Below, piece by piece: positions 34,406-44,438 of a stretch of DNA of 64,000 nt; position 1 is the first letter of the stretch, and the number at the start of each line of letters is the position of its first letter. The stretch comes from an uncultured Clostridia bacterium (lineage in GTDB: Bacteria; Bacillota; Clostridia; Christensenellales; Borkfalkiaceae), in the NCBI GenBank assembly GCA_934247935.1, contig CAKQKE010000011.1, positions 5,262 to 69,261 of the forward strand, written 5' to 3'. The notes beneath the pieces were generated by a model. It was not told where the DNA came from. It made no database searches and saw only the letters and a program-made list of their open reading frames with translations. A program made the position numbers and the translations under genes.

Positions 34406-36976
34406 TTATGCGTTAGTTTTTCTTCTTTTGATAATTGCATAAACAGCAACCATGCCGAACATGAAAAGCATTACGCTTGAAGTCTCTATTCCTCCGAAAC
34501 AGCCCGTCTTTCCCTCGGATTGAGAACCGCTGTCGGTAGTAGAGCCGCTCTCGCTCGCGCTACCCGTATCGGTAGAAGAATCGGTGTCGGGTGCTTGCTT
34601 TTCTTCGAGTGCCTTATAAGCCGCATCCAATTCTGCATATGCAGCGTCGACTTCCGCCTGAGTGTTTTCTGCTGTAAGTAATTTTGCACTGTCAAGAGCA
34701 GCCTTTACCGCCGCATAAGTTTCTGCAGTATACTTATTTTCTTCAAGTGCTTCAACCGTTGCGATAAGCGCGCTGAGTTGAGTCAAATCTGCTTTTTCTG
34801 CAAGTGCGTCGTATACCGCTTTCAATGCGTTATATGCTGCGTCAACGTCTGCCTGAGTGTTTTCTGCCGTAAGTGCTTTTGCATTCGCAAGAGGAGTTGC
34901 CAATGCCGCATAAGTTGCATTTGTATAATCATCCGCATTGAGTGCTTCAACCGTTGCGATAAGCGCGCTGAGTTGAGTCAAATCTGCTTTTTCTACAAGA
35001 GCCTTATAAGCATCGTCGAGTGCCTTATATGCTGCGTCAACTTCTGCTTGAGTGTTTTCTGCCGTAAGTGTTTTTGCATTTGCAAGAGAAGTTGCTAAAG
35101 CCGCAAAAGTTGCATTTGTATAATCATCCGCATTGAGTGCCTCTACCGTTGCGATAAGCGCGCTGAGTTGAGTCAAATCTGCTTTTTCTACAAGTGCGTT
35201 ATAAACAGCATTCAATTCTTGATAAGCGTAGTTTACTTCGTCTTGAGTTGCGTTTTCGGCAAGTGCCTTTGCATTTGCAAGAGGAGTTGCCAATGCCGCA
35301 AAAGTTGCAGTTGTATAATCTTCCGCATTGAGTGCCTCTACCGTAGCGATAAGCGCGTTGAGTTCGGTCTTATCGCCGGCGTCTTCGGTTACTTTTTCTA
35401 ACTTAATGTTTTTAAGCGAAGGAAGAATTCTGTCCGCTTCGATTGTCAACGTTGCGTTTGTGAAATCGGCAAGCGCAAGGGAATTGTCTGCAAGTCTATA
35501 AGTTTGATTCATATTTACGTCTACAAACGAGAATACTGCGTGACCTTTATAGAATTCCATAGTCGCCCCGTTAAAGCCGCCCGCCGATACGTCGTCGTGG
35601 TTTTGACCGTCTAACCTGTTGCCGTTGTAATGAATATAAACCGCATTTGCGTCAAATCTGAAACTCATTTTTAAAGTTTGACCATCGGTCGAAGTGAGAA
35701 TAAAGTTGATATATCTTTCTCCCGTGCACTCGCCGCGTTTTACAAGAACCGTGATTTTGTTATTTTCGCCCACGCTGTTTAAAGTCATTTTATGAGTATC
35801 CGTTTGCGCACCCGTTGCGTAATAAAGAATATCGTTGCCTTCTTTAGCGACGTCCCAACCTTCCATTACGAAATCGGTTTCGGGTTTTTCGATAACTACT
35901 TTGTTATAAGCAAAACCCTTTACCGAGGGAAGGAAATTGTTTGCTTTTACCGTCAATTTTGCATTTGTGAAATCATTTAAAACAGCGTTGTATCTCGCCG
36001 ATCTGCCCGTAAATGAAATCAAAGCGTATTCGGAAGTAAATTCTAACGTCGCTTCGTTCCACCCCTCTGCCGATATGGAATCGAATCTTGCGGATGCCAC
36101 TCGCGTACCGTTGTAATTTATAAACATTTCTTCGTAATAGAAAGACATAACGAAATCCAATACGTTTTCGCCTGCAGTAAGCGTGAGTTGAAGACTTCTT
36201 TCGCCTGTGAGGTCGCCCTTTCTTACGGAAAACTTAATTTGGTTGTTTTCTCCTACGCTGTTTAAAGTCATTACGTGACTGTCGGCTCTGTCTCCCGTCG
36301 TTTTATAAATATATTCTGTGCCTTCGGCAACGAATTCCCAACCTTCCATTGTGAAATCGTTGTCGGGTTTTTCGGGAACAACCGCACCAACTTTTTCCAT
36401 ATTGAAGTTCTTTATAGACGGAAGAATCCTGTCGGTAGTGAAAGTCAACTTTGCGTTTGTGAAATCTATATCTTTTCCGTAAACTCCCGTTGCCGTCGTT
36501 TCGACATAATTGAAAGTAACATAAGTGTCGTGAAGTTCTATAGTAACTTTATCCCAACTCGTTAACGTTGCAACACCCTTTTTATGGTTCTCTCCCGCTA
36601 ATCTGGTACCGTTGAGGAATATATACATACACTCAAAGTCGGGTCTTAAATATACCGATAAAACCTGATTGTCAGTCGTGATAAAATTGAAATAAGCGTA
36701 CCTTTCGCCCGTGCAGTCGTTGAGTCTGAAGTCAAACGTGAATTTGTTGTTGTTTCCGATGCTGTTTAAAGTCAAGTCGTGAGCAAGCGTTTTATCTCCC
36801 GTTGCCGTATAAACTTGCGTGCCGTCTTCTTCGGAAAGTACCCAATCAGTCGTTGTCCATTGATCTTCTGCAAATGCAAACGCTTGCTTCGCCGTAGCGA
36901 AACTTGCCGTAAACAAGCAAAGCGACAATGCGAAAACTAAAAACACAACAAATGTTAATGTTCTTCTTTTTGCCAT
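34406..36976 (-). CDS. Cell-surface adhesin-like protein: three beta-sandwich modules, four FIVAR repeats
   Basis: An 856-residue exported protein with no catalytic signature. The signal peptide (1-36) is almost the same as that of the 28705-33969 protein. Three repeats of about 155 residues (TGERY..., FTNAxLT...ILPSxKNxxxEK) occupy 38-530, and resemble the first module of that protein. Four FIVAR repeats of 65 residues (ALIATVEALNA.DYT.ATxAAL...) span about 535-790 and are nearly identical in DNA. A Ser/Thr/Asp linker, KTGCFGGIETS, a membrane span and KRRK end the protein. FIVAR repeats bind host or wall glycans in other surface proteins, so this may be a binding partner for the neighbouring enzymes. 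AAGGAG precedes the ATG. The promoter carries the twin GATAA site at 37360-37423. Confidence 0.82.
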   Translation of the reverse strand: MAKRRTLTFVVFLVFALSLCLFTASFATAKQAFAFAEDQWTTTDWVLSEEDGTQVYTATGDKTLAHDLTLNSIGNNNKFTFDFRLNDCTGERYAYFNFITTDNQVLSVYLRPDFECMYIFLNGTRLAGENHKKGVATLTSWDKVTIELHDTYVTFNYVETTATGVYGKDIDFTNAKLTFTTDRILPSIKNFNMEKVGAVVPEKPDNDFTMEGWEFVAEGTEYIYKTTGDRADSHVMTLNSVGENNQIKFSVRKGDLTGERSLQLTLTAGENVLDFVMSFYYEEMFINYNGTRVASARFDSISAEGWNEATLEFTSEYALISFTGRSARYNAVLNDFTNAKLTVKANNFLPSVKGFAYNKVVIEKPETDFVMEGWDVAKEGNDILYYATGAQTDTHKMTLNSVGENNKITVLVKRGECTGERYINFILTSTDGQTLKMSFRFDANAVYIHYNGNRLDGQNHDDVSAGGFNGATMEFYKGHAVFSFVDVNMNQTYRLADNSLALADFTNATLTIEADRILPSLKNIKLEKVTEDAGDKTELNALIATVEALNAEDYTTATFAALATPLANAKALAENATQDEVNYAYQELNAVYNALVEKADLTQLSALIATVEALNADDYTNATFAALATSLANAKTLTAENTQAEVDAAYKALDDAYKALVEKADLTQLSALIATVEALNADDYTNATYAALATPLANAKALTAENTQADVDAAYNALKAVYDALAEKADLTQLSALIATVEALEENKYTAETYAAVKAALDSAKLLTAENTQAEVDAAYAELDAAYKALEEKQAPDTDSSTDTGSASESGSTTDSGSQSEGKTGCFGGIETSSVMLFMFGMVAVYAIIKRRKTNA

Positions 36977-37359
36977 AATTTTTCTCCTTATTATATTAAT
37001 TTTTATTGGACTTTCGCCCTATTAACCTTTTTTAATCGGGTTTGCACCCTGTTTTTATGTTTTATTTCGTTTTTTTAAAATTTTTGCACTTTTGCCTTTA
37101 AAAAGTATTTTGCGCCGATTTTTTCAATTTATTGTGTTTTTTATCGATTTATTGCTACTTGTCGCACTTACATTTTATATAAGGCGTTGCGCCCGATGTG
37201 TCTAAATAATAATATATAAGGTCGGCGCGCGTAAATGGAAAAATCTTTTTTAATATGGAAATATTTTTGTTTTTTGCTTTAAATCGATAATTTGTCCTAT
37301 TTTTAGTCTTAAAGCGCAATTAAAATGCGTGTTTTACACGGTTTTCAACTAATAATACA

Positions 37360-37423
37360 ATAATACCATTGCTTAAACGCAAAAACAATGTAATATTTAT
37401 CACAAAATATGGAAATTTTATCT
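37360..37423 (-). promoter_or_regulatory. Promoter plus twin GATAA activator site, copy 2
   Basis: Minus-strand GATAA boxes at 37418-37422 and 37397-37401 are 21 bp apart. The proximal one is 8 bp upstream of TTGTTT (37383-37388), then a 17-bp spacer and TATTAT (37360-37365). The plus-strand flank AAAATATGGAAATTTTATC is shared with copy 1. The leader to the ATG at 36976 would be about 375 nt. Confidence 0.7.
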
Positions 37424-37459
37424 GTCTATAAATCTTAAGGCTAATTTCTAACTTTCTTC

Positions 37460-37607
37460 GGCCCCTTTGTGCAAAGGGGGCTGTCAGCAAGGCTGACTGA
37501 GGGATTGTTTTGTTTGAGTTAAAATTGGCTTAATTTAGTGAAATTTACTTTTACAATCCTTCCGTCACGCGTACCGCGTGCCACCCTCCTTTTCACAAGG
37601 AGGGCTT
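37460..37607 (+). repeat. 150-bp four-hairpin dispersed repeat, copy C
   Basis: Same landmarks as copy B (GGCCCCTTTGTGCAAAGGGG, GTCAGCAAGGCTGAC, TACAATCCTTCCGTCACGCG, CCCTCC..GGAGGG). It is followed by a partial companion sequence CTCGGCTTGGAGAAGGAGGGC at about 37645. It sits between the twin GATAA promoter and the next gene. Confidence 0.75.
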
Positions 37608-37797
37608 AATTCACTACCACAATTTTATTTGGTTTAAATTTCGCTCGGCTTGGAGAAGGAGGGCTTGATACATTACCGCTATTTCGTTTAGTTTACGCAA
37701 GGAAAGCAATAAACTTTCAAACCCAAGCAAAAAACTCTTCGAGTAAAAAACTACACCAAGCAAAAGCATTTAAAAATATTTCACTATAAAAATATAG

Positions 37798-37838
37798 CGC
37801 GCTATAAGTTCGATTTTGTGAACTTATAGCGCGTTTTT
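37798..37838. terminator. Terminator hairpin after the second beta-helix gene
   Basis: CGCGCTATAAGTTC (37798-37811) pairs perfectly with GAACTTATAGCGCG (37820-37833); TTTTT follows on the plus strand and a short T-run on the minus strand, so it may act both ways. Confidence 0.75.
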
Positions 37839-37847
37839 GTCTGAATT

Positions 37848-37883
37848 GCCGTGTTTACGCAATACGTGTCACGCAAACACGGC
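37848..37883. repeat. TACGT-type intergenic hairpin
   Basis: GCCGTGTTT and AAACACGGC arms around ACGCAATACGTGTCACGC, 15 bp past the stop of the second beta-helix gene. Family member with arm changes that keep pairing. Confidence 0.65.
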
Positions 37884-37897
37884 TAAAAGGGGAAAAA

Positions 37898-40800
37898 TTA
37901 TATGTCGAATTTAGTTTTCTTTTTGCGCACAAATATCGCCACCGAAACAAGCATCATTATCGCCGCAAGTTGCACCGTACCGCCAACGCTCGATTTGCAA
38001 CCCGACTTTTTCACAACCTTTACCGTGACTGTTGTGTTGCCGTTTACCGTAAACGTGTATATTCCGTCGACGCTTTCTGTCTTTGCTCCGTTTACGTATA
38101 CTTCGGCATTGCCGTCGACGATAAAGTTTACGGTTGAGCCGTCGGCATATTCGTCGCCGCTATTAAGCGAAACGTTTAAATTGTCTTTATTTTCAAGCGT
38201 GACTTTATACATGGCCTTGTCTACGTTTAACGAGTTCGGCTCGGCAATTTCAAAAGTAGAAACCGCCACCTCTGCTCCGCTTGTGTTTATCGTAAAGAAC
38301 AGCGCGTTTCTGCTTTCGTTTGCCCTTTCTTCCACAAGCATGCCGTCGATATACACTGCCAATTTTCCGCCCGAATATTTAGCGGTCAAGCGGTGTTCGC
38401 CAGAGGTGTAATTTGCAAGATTTATATTGAAATCGGTGCTGAAACCCGCGTAGTTTTTAAACGTAAGCACAATTGCGCCCCTGTTGCCGCTGTTTACCAC
38501 ATTGAATTTCATCGCCATATCGAATCTTTTGTAAGAGCCTTTGCTTTCGATATTGTTTCTTCTTAAATCGGATTTAAGCAAAAGTTTACCTCCATCGAGT
38601 TTGCATACGTCGAAGTTGATAAGCAAGTTTTTGCCGTCAAACTTATCTTTGAAATACTCTCCCGAAACTTCCGACGTGCCGGTGTATTCCACGTTTGCGT
38701 CGTCAATATAAGCGATTTGGCTTTCGTCGCCGTCAAACATTGCGCCAATGCGGTAATTGCCCGCATAATTTACGCTGAACACAAGGGTCGACGTAGTAAA
38801 ATCGTCGCTTATCTGCGCCTCACCCGTGTGCAAAAGCATACCGAAACTATCCCGCACGAACAGTGAAAGTTTACCGGTACTATCAAGCGTTTTTATAGTG
38901 AATTTATAAGTGCCTTGTTCGAGATACAAACCTTGGAAAAGTTCGCCGTTATGCTTGATATATCCGCTGTACCCCATGCCGTCGGCAATTTTTTCGGTGC
39001 CGAAATTTTGCTTGTCGCCGCTAAAAGACCAATAAGAAAGTCCCGTAACGTAACTGCTTTCGTCGGGGAAGTTTGCTCCCGTACGTACCACTTTGTCAAA
39101 CGAACCTAACTTAAAGTTGGTTTGGCTTCTTGCGGACGGGTCGTCGTTGTCTTCAACCACAAGATTAGTTACTTTCAACTTAACGTTTCCGAGATAATAC
39201 TCGAAGCCTTTTAAATAAACGTTGTTATAAAAATGCACGTTTTTAACGGGCGTGTGGTCGTTGTCTTCGCTTTGGTCGTAAGAGTCGTATTTGCTGTTGC
39301 CGTAGAACGGGTCGTCAGTCCAACAACCTACGCTCTTCTCTCCCCCGAGTACGCAGTCGTGAATTTCGATATCGCGCAATTCCTCTAAATATGAATTAGG
39401 CGCACCCGAACCCCAAGGAATAAACGATATGCCGAAGCCTCCCCAGAAATAAGAATTGCGCAAAACGAGATTTTCGCAAGCATTGTCTTCGCCCGGGCGA
39501 GACGGACGGAATAAAAATCCTCTCGGGTCGTCGTAACAAGTACACAAACCGATCGAGTCGTCGCTTGTATAAGTCATTACGCGGTCGATTATTACGTCTT
39601 TGTCGCTCGTGACGGTAAATCCGTCGGACGTTGCACAACCTACTTCCTTTTCCAGAATATTGGCGACGTAGATGTTTTTGCTGAAACTCATATACATATG
39701 CCAAATGTTAGAACGCGCTATCGTGAGATTGGTTATGTCGATATTTTCGCAGTTGTACACGCAAATGGGTAAAATGTGAATACGGTTTGTACAGCCCACG
39801 TTCTTTTGCGGATTGCCGAGGAAATAGTTTGCGTCGGGTTCTTCCGCGCCGATATCCGTCATTCTTATAGTGCCTTCGCCCGTGAGTCTCACGTTTTGAA
39901 GTTTATTCAGGAAAAGCAACGGATAGTTTACCGTAGAACCGGCGTGACACCAACGAATACCATTGATACCTACGTCGTGCCCGTAAGTGGGTTTTGAAGT
40001 GTCGTATAAAGAATTTTTTTCGTATTTTTCGTAGTGATAGTCGCTTTCTCTCGAAGATTGCCAAAGTATCGCGCCCTTTTCAATCTCGAATTCCATGTTG
40101 TCCGCAAGGCGCAAATGCGTCGCAATATAACGGCTGCCGTAAGGAGTCGAAGTGTCGCCCCTGAGTATAAGTTTGCCGCCGCCTTGCGATTTGATATAAT
40201 CGATAGCCTTTTGAATAGCCTCGGTATCGTCGGTGTAAGAGTCGCCTTTTGCCCCGAATTGGTCGGCGTATACCGTCGGTCCGCTTATTTCAAAACGAGT
40301 GACTTTTTCCGAAAAGTCGGCGTAGTTTTCGATTTTAAACGACGGCGCGACTTTTATATTTTCGACTGCCGCGATGAATAAATAAGCGAGTTTTAATCTG
40401 CCGTCCGAATCGATTGCCGAGAAATTAACGGTAAATTCGCCGTTTGCCGCCACCTTTGCGGAATTTTCCAACACTAAACCTTTAAAATCGAGACTTTCAA
40501 GGTAGTTTTCTACGCTGGAACGGTAAATATGCACTCTTTTGCCCGCATATTTTTTATCTACTTTGCCTTTAACCGTCACTTTGTTTGTGTCGGGGTCGCC
40601 TTTACATTCCGTTACCTCACCCGCAAACGGGTAAACGGGGTCTTCGCGTTCAAAAGTAATCGCATCGATATACACCTCGGTTGCGTTGCCGGTTGTTTCA
40701 CCCTCGAAAATGAGTTTAAATCCTCTTAAATACCCCGTCATGCCCGCCGTGTCGGACAAATTGAAGTAATATGGGGCGTATCCGTCGGTGAGATTCACCG

Positions 40801-42748
40801 CGAAATATTTGCTTTTTTGCTCGGAATATTCTCCGTCGTCGGAAGTAACGTATTTTACCGTCACGCCCGTTATGTTGCCGTTTGCCTTCATTCTTACAAG
40901 CAAGGTGTTTTGCATTGTCAGAAGCGCGCTGTAACGTTGACCTCTCGTCTCGTTGATTTCGGGAGAAGTAATTTCGCCGCTGCCGTTTTCAAGTGCGATT
41001 TTCATTGCTCCGTCTTCATAAGACACGCTTGCGTTTTCGGCTTTAAAAGTGCTTACCGCAGCCTCGTTTTTAAACTCTAAATCGAGATAGCCTACGTTTT
41101 CATAGTCCAATTCGGTATGTGAAACCTTGAGATTTTTTACCGAACAAGCGTCGTACCAAGTACAAAGCAACGCCCTCGTCCACAACGTTTCGCCCCTCGT
41201 GTCGAACATTTTATACATTAATCTGCCGTTTAAATAAGCGACGAGATAATTTTCGTCCAGAACGACTTTCATGTGTATCCAGTTGCCCGAAGAAGTTTCG
41301 CCGAAACCCGTACCCGTAAGCACTTGTCTCAACAAGAGATTGTCGCCCTTTTTCACTCTAGAAACCGGGTCTTCGGGGGTGTTGGGAGCAACGTCGAGCA
41401 AATAATAACCTTTAGAGGTGTTGATTTGAAGTGCGCAAAAGCCTTCGCCGTTATATGCGCGGACGTATCTTATATCCGCTTCGATTGTATTCATTCCCTC
41501 GCGCGAGCCGGTGTATTCGATTATCGACGCATATGCCGTGGTCGTGTAAACCACCTCGCCGTTTTCGTCTGAAATCGTCCACGATCCGTCGGCTTCCCAA
41601 TCACCCGTAATGGGAGTGTCGGGCGTCTCTACTTCTTCTTTTGAAAGAGCCGGATCTTTAATTTCGTTGGCGCACTTCCACGAACAAACAAGCGCGCGTT
41701 GCCACTTGATATTGCTTGAAACGATGCCATCGAAACACTTTACGCCGTTTATATAGCCCGCGTAATAACCGCCTTGCAATATAAATTTGATATCGATATC
41801 GCTTGCGCCGCTCACGTCGCCGTAAGTTTGCTCGTCGAGATTTACGCTTTTAATAGTGCTGTCGCCGTATTTAAGCGCAGCGACTTTTTGTTCGGCTTCG
41901 GTCAATACGTGGAAATAATAATATCCCGTTTGCACGTTTATTTGTATACCGACCTGCGCGTCCCACGCAAAAGTTTTTTGATAATTGAATTTTGCGCTAA
42001 CGGCGTTATTTTCGCCGAAATCGCCCTTATATTCAACAACTGCGCTGCCTTCCGAAGTGCATTTATACGCTCCGTTTTCTCCTGCGGTATATAAGGCGTT
42101 GTTTTTCCAACTTCCTTCACCCGCGGGCGGAGTCGGTACGTCGGTCGCGTCCTTTTCGCTTACCGACAAAGCCAAATCTTTTACTTTGTTGTGCGCTTTC
42201 CAAGAGCAAATAAGAGCCCTCGTCCAAGGAAATTCGCCGTCGAGCGTGCCTTTAAAACACAACTTTCCGTTTATATAGCCCGCATAATAGTCGTCCATCA
42301 AAATAAGTTTCATTTCCGCCCACACGTCGGGTTGAATCGTTCCGTAAAAATCGGGGTCTAAATCTTTGCTTGCGATAATGCTGTCGCCGTATTTAAACAC
42401 GGCTTGTTTTGTCTCGTTGGCGGTCAATATACATAACAAATAGTAATTGTTGCCGCTGTTTATCTGAATATCGACTTGCGCGTCGCCCGCACACGATTGC
42501 TGATAAGAAAATTTTGCGCTCACGGTATTATATTTGGTAAAATCGTCCGCAAAATATTCCACTACCGAACTGCCTTCGCTCACGCAAGTATACAAATCGT
42601 TGCCGTCGTCGTCTTGCGAAAGCGTATAGCCGGATTTTGCCGTCCACCCCTCCGCTTTGACGATTATCGAATCAACTGCGCCTATCATCGCGAAAACGCT
42701 GACGATAAACAAGCACAATATCGTTGTAAATTTGCATTTTTTAGTCAT
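37898..42748 (-). CDS. Giant cell-surface beta-helix protein (pectate-lyase/GH28-like), second copy
   Basis: A 1616-residue exported protein built like the 28705-33969 product. Signal peptide 1-31; three beta-sandwich modules (about 30-200, 215-385, 390-555); a carbohydrate-binding-like module to about 720; then an Ig-like region. The beta-helix (about 845-1190) opens FGAKGDSYTDDTEAIQKAID and carries TSDGFTV, TSDDSIGL and WGGFGISFIPWG; the GH28-type GHG is GFG here. Two more beta modules and a short repeat domain follow. It has no FIVAR repeats, and ends VKKSGCKSSVGG, a membrane span and RKKKTK. AAGGAGAG precedes the ATG. The 321-bp gap upstream holds no twin GATAA site, so it may be read through from the Gfo/Idh/MocA gene. 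Likely a wall-bound glycan-cleaving enzyme. Confidence 0.8.
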   Translation of the reverse strand: MTKKCKFTTILCLFIVSVFAMIGAVDSIIVKAEGWTAKSGYTLSQDDDGNDLYTCVSEGSSVVEYFADDFTKYNTVSAKFSYQQSCAGDAQVDIQINSGNNYYLLCILTANETKQAVFKYGDSIIASKDLDPDFYGTIQPDVWAEMKLILMDDYYAGYINGKLCFKGTLDGEFPWTRALICSWKAHNKVKDLALSVSEKDATDVPTPPAGEGSWKNNALYTAGENGAYKCTSEGSAVVEYKGDFGENNAVSAKFNYQKTFAWDAQVGIQINVQTGYYYFHVLTEAEQKVAALKYGDSTIKSVNLDEQTYGDVSGASDIDIKFILQGGYYAGYINGVKCFDGIVSSNIKWQRALVCSWKCANEIKDPALSKEEVETPDTPITGDWEADGSWTISDENGEVVYTTTAYASIIEYTGSREGMNTIEADIRYVRAYNGEGFCALQINTSKGYYLLDVAPNTPEDPVSRVKKGDNLLLRQVLTGTGFGETSSGNWIHMKVVLDENYLVAYLNGRLMYKMFDTRGETLWTRALLCTWYDACSVKNLKVSHTELDYENVGYLDLEFKNEAAVSTFKAENASVSYEDGAMKIALENGSGEITSPEINETRGQRYSALLTMQNTLLVRMKANGNITGVTVKYVTSDDGEYSEQKSKYFAVNLTDGYAPYYFNLSDTAGMTGYLRGFKLIFEGETTGNATEVYIDAITFEREDPVYPFAGEVTECKGDPDTNKVTVKGKVDKKYAGKRVHIYRSSVENYLESLDFKGLVLENSAKVAANGEFTVNFSAIDSDGRLKLAYLFIAAVENIKVAPSFKIENYADFSEKVTRFEISGPTVYADQFGAKGDSYTDDTEAIQKAIDYIKSQGGGKLILRGDTSTPYGSRYIATHLRLADNMEFEIEKGAILWQSSRESDYHYEKYEKNSLYDTSKPTYGHDVGINGIRWCHAGSTVNYPLLFLNKLQNVRLTGEGTIRMTDIGAEEPDANYFLGNPQKNVGCTNRIHILPICVYNCENIDITNLTIARSNIWHMYMSFSKNIYVANILEKEVGCATSDGFTVTSDKDVIIDRVMTYTSDDSIGLCTCYDDPRGFLFRPSRPGEDNACENLVLRNSYFWGGFGISFIPWGSGAPNSYLEELRDIEIHDCVLGGEKSVGCWTDDPFYGNSKYDSYDQSEDNDHTPVKNVHFYNNVYLKGFEYYLGNVKLKVTNLVVEDNDDPSARSQTNFKLGSFDKVVRTGANFPDESSYVTGLSYWSFSGDKQNFGTEKIADGMGYSGYIKHNGELFQGLYLEQGTYKFTIKTLDSTGKLSLFVRDSFGMLLHTGEAQISDDFTTSTLVFSVNYAGNYRIGAMFDGDESQIAYIDDANVEYTGTSEVSGEYFKDKFDGKNLLINFDVCKLDGGKLLLKSDLRRNNIESKGSYKRFDMAMKFNVVNSGNRGAIVLTFKNYAGFSTDFNINLANYTSGEHRLTAKYSGGKLAVYIDGMLVEERANESRNALFFTINTSGAEVAVSTFEIAEPNSLNVDKAMYKVTLENKDNLNVSLNSGDEYADGSTVNFIVDGNAEVYVNGAKTESVDGIYTFTVNGNTTVTVKVVKKSGCKSSVGGTVQLAAIMMLVSVAIFVRKKKTKFDI

Positions 42749-43069
42749 TTTTGCTCTCCTTTTTAGTTGAAAAACTTTTTTGATTGAAAAAATTTGCCTT
42801 TGATTAAAAATGTTTAATTTTGAGTTGATATTTTTAATTTTAAATTAAAAATTTTGCCTTTTTGTCGGAATTTTTGCTTTTTCGGTGAAATAATTGTTTT
42901 TGAATTAAAAAAAATTGCCTTTTTATAAAATTTTTATAACTAACCCCTATTTTTACTTTATTAAAACGCCTCGTATGCGCATTACGCAGCGTTTTACCGA
43001 AATTTTTAAGCCTGTCGATTAAATTTTATCGGCGGGATTTTTGTCTCGGGTAATGTAGTAAATAAAGGA
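42749..43069. other. Intergenic gap between the Gfo/Idh/MocA gene and the second beta-helix gene
   Basis: AT-rich, with repeated short runs such as TTGATT, AATTTTGCC and TTTTTAATTTT. No gene or clear promoter seen. A degenerate hairpin-repeat remnant (ATGCGCATTACGCAGCG) is near 42974. Confidence 0.4.
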
Positions 43070-44326
43070 TTATTTATCTTTGTTTTGTTCTTCGTAAAAT
43101 TTGCGTTTTATTTCGTCGTAAATTTCGTCGGGAATCACCGCGTCGCCTTTAGAACACGACGGCAAAACGTCTTTACCGGCGATGTTTTCGTCAACGCACG
43201 CCACGTCTCCGCGATAACGTTCTCTCACTTTTTTATCCCTGAAATCTGGTATTTCTTGCGGAATTTCGCCGTTCAACGCCGATTTGTACGCAAACAACCC
43301 CGGTAAAAACATATCGGTCGCTTCGTACACGTCGATTACGTCGGCTTTTTCTCCCTTAACCGCACTTACAAAATTTTTAAGCATAACATAGTCTGCGCGG
43401 GCATGAAAAGACCTTACGTCGAGATTTTCGGGATACTGATATTCGGGCACGAATTTATCTATTTCGTCACAAGACTTGCCCTCTTCGGTATCGAGAGACA
43501 CGTAAACCGTGCCCTCTGGCTCTTTAGCGGCGGTGCGCGCGCTTTCTATTCTGCCGAGACTACCGTAAATTGCGTAATATACGCTGTTTTTAGTGAGTTC
43601 GCCGTGCAAACTTTTGACTATCGCGCCGTTGTTTAAAACCACGTTTTCAACCGCAAACGGAGCGGAATACGCACCCATTCTGTACATTTTATTGTTATAT
43701 TTTCCCTCGAACCCCACCACGCTTACCGGTCTTAATCCCGTGGAGTGAATGATTGGACCTAAAGAGTGCGTGCAGTAATAAAACGCGTGTTTGCGATTGC
43801 GCCAATGGTTTTTGTCGCCGTAAGTAAGCCTGGGCCAGATGTCCTCGCAATTATGCACGTATTCGCCCTCGGCATACTCTATTTCGCCCAAAAGTTTTTT
43901 ATCGCACAGCCTTTTCATCTCTCTTGCGGCGTCAGAATAACAGTAATTTTCGCCGTAAACGTATATGGCGTCGCTTTTTTCGACGGCATCGCAAAGTCTG
44001 ACAATCTCGTCTAAATTTCTCGCAAGCACCACTTCACTTAAAACGGAAATGTGCTTTTCAAGACAGCGTATAGCAAACGGAACGTGTTCGTTTGCATAAT
44101 TAGCCAAAATTACCGCGTCTATTCCACTTTCGATAAAATCGTCGAAATTTTCATAAAGTTCAGCCGTAACGCCGTTTTCTTTAAGCGCGTGGTCAACTTC
44201 GTTTAATACGTCTTTGTTGAAATCGCACACGGCGTGCAGTTCTATTCTGTCATCGAGCATGCAATAGTAAATTAAATCTTTACCTCTGCCGCCGCCCATG
44301 ACGCCCAATTTAATTTTTTTGTCCAT
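43070..44326 (-). CDS. Gfo/Idh/MocA-family oxidoreductase
   Basis: A 418-residue cytoplasmic NAD(P)-binding sugar oxidoreductase or GH109-like enzyme. The Rossmann start (IKLGVMGGGRGKDLIY), AVCDFNKD after strand 2 and the E-V-V-L-A-R segment in the EKP position (SVLSEVVLARNLDE) fit the fold. The canonical EKP Lys is not evident, which is a deviation worth checking. The C-terminal alpha/beta domain includes WRNRKHAFYYCTHSLGP. It may process a sugar released by the surface enzymes. The ATG at 44326 has only a weak AAAGAG upstream; a longer reading runs through the promoter. It has the third twin GATAA site and is divergent to an AraC gene. Confidence 0.85.
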   Translation of the reverse strand: MDKKIKLGVMGGGRGKDLIYYCMLDDRIELHAVCDFNKDVLNEVDHALKENGVTAELYENFDDFIESGIDAVILANYANEHVPFAIRCLEKHISVLSEVVLARNLDEIVRLCDAVEKSDAIYVYGENYCYSDAAREMKRLCDKKLLGEIEYAEGEYVHNCEDIWPRLTYGDKNHWRNRKHAFYYCTHSLGPIIHSTGLRPVSVVGFEGKYNNKMYRMGAYSAPFAVENVVLNNGAIVKSLHGELTKNSVYYAIYGSLGRIESARTAAKEPEGTVYVSLDTEEGKSCDEIDKFVPEYQYPENLDVRSFHARADYVMLKNFVSAVKGEKADVIDVYEATDMFLPGLFAYKSALNGEIPQEIPDFRDKKVRERYRGDVACVDENIAGKDVLPSCSKGDAVIPDEIYDEIKRKFYEEQNKDK

Positions 44327-44438
44327 AATTTTTCTCTTTTTCCGCTTTTGAAAACCTTGTTGTAAAAATTTTCGTTTTTCAAAAAGCAATTTTAGTTTTT
44401 TTTGAAATAATCGACACCATTTCGTTATGTTCGTTAGT

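Noticed and set aside
43011..43039. Hairpin CCTGTCGAT..ATCGGCGGG with a T-run, as a terminator of the Gfo/Idh/MocA gene
   Set aside because: It pairs well only as plus-strand RNA, the wrong orientation for that gene, and no plus-strand gene precedes it.
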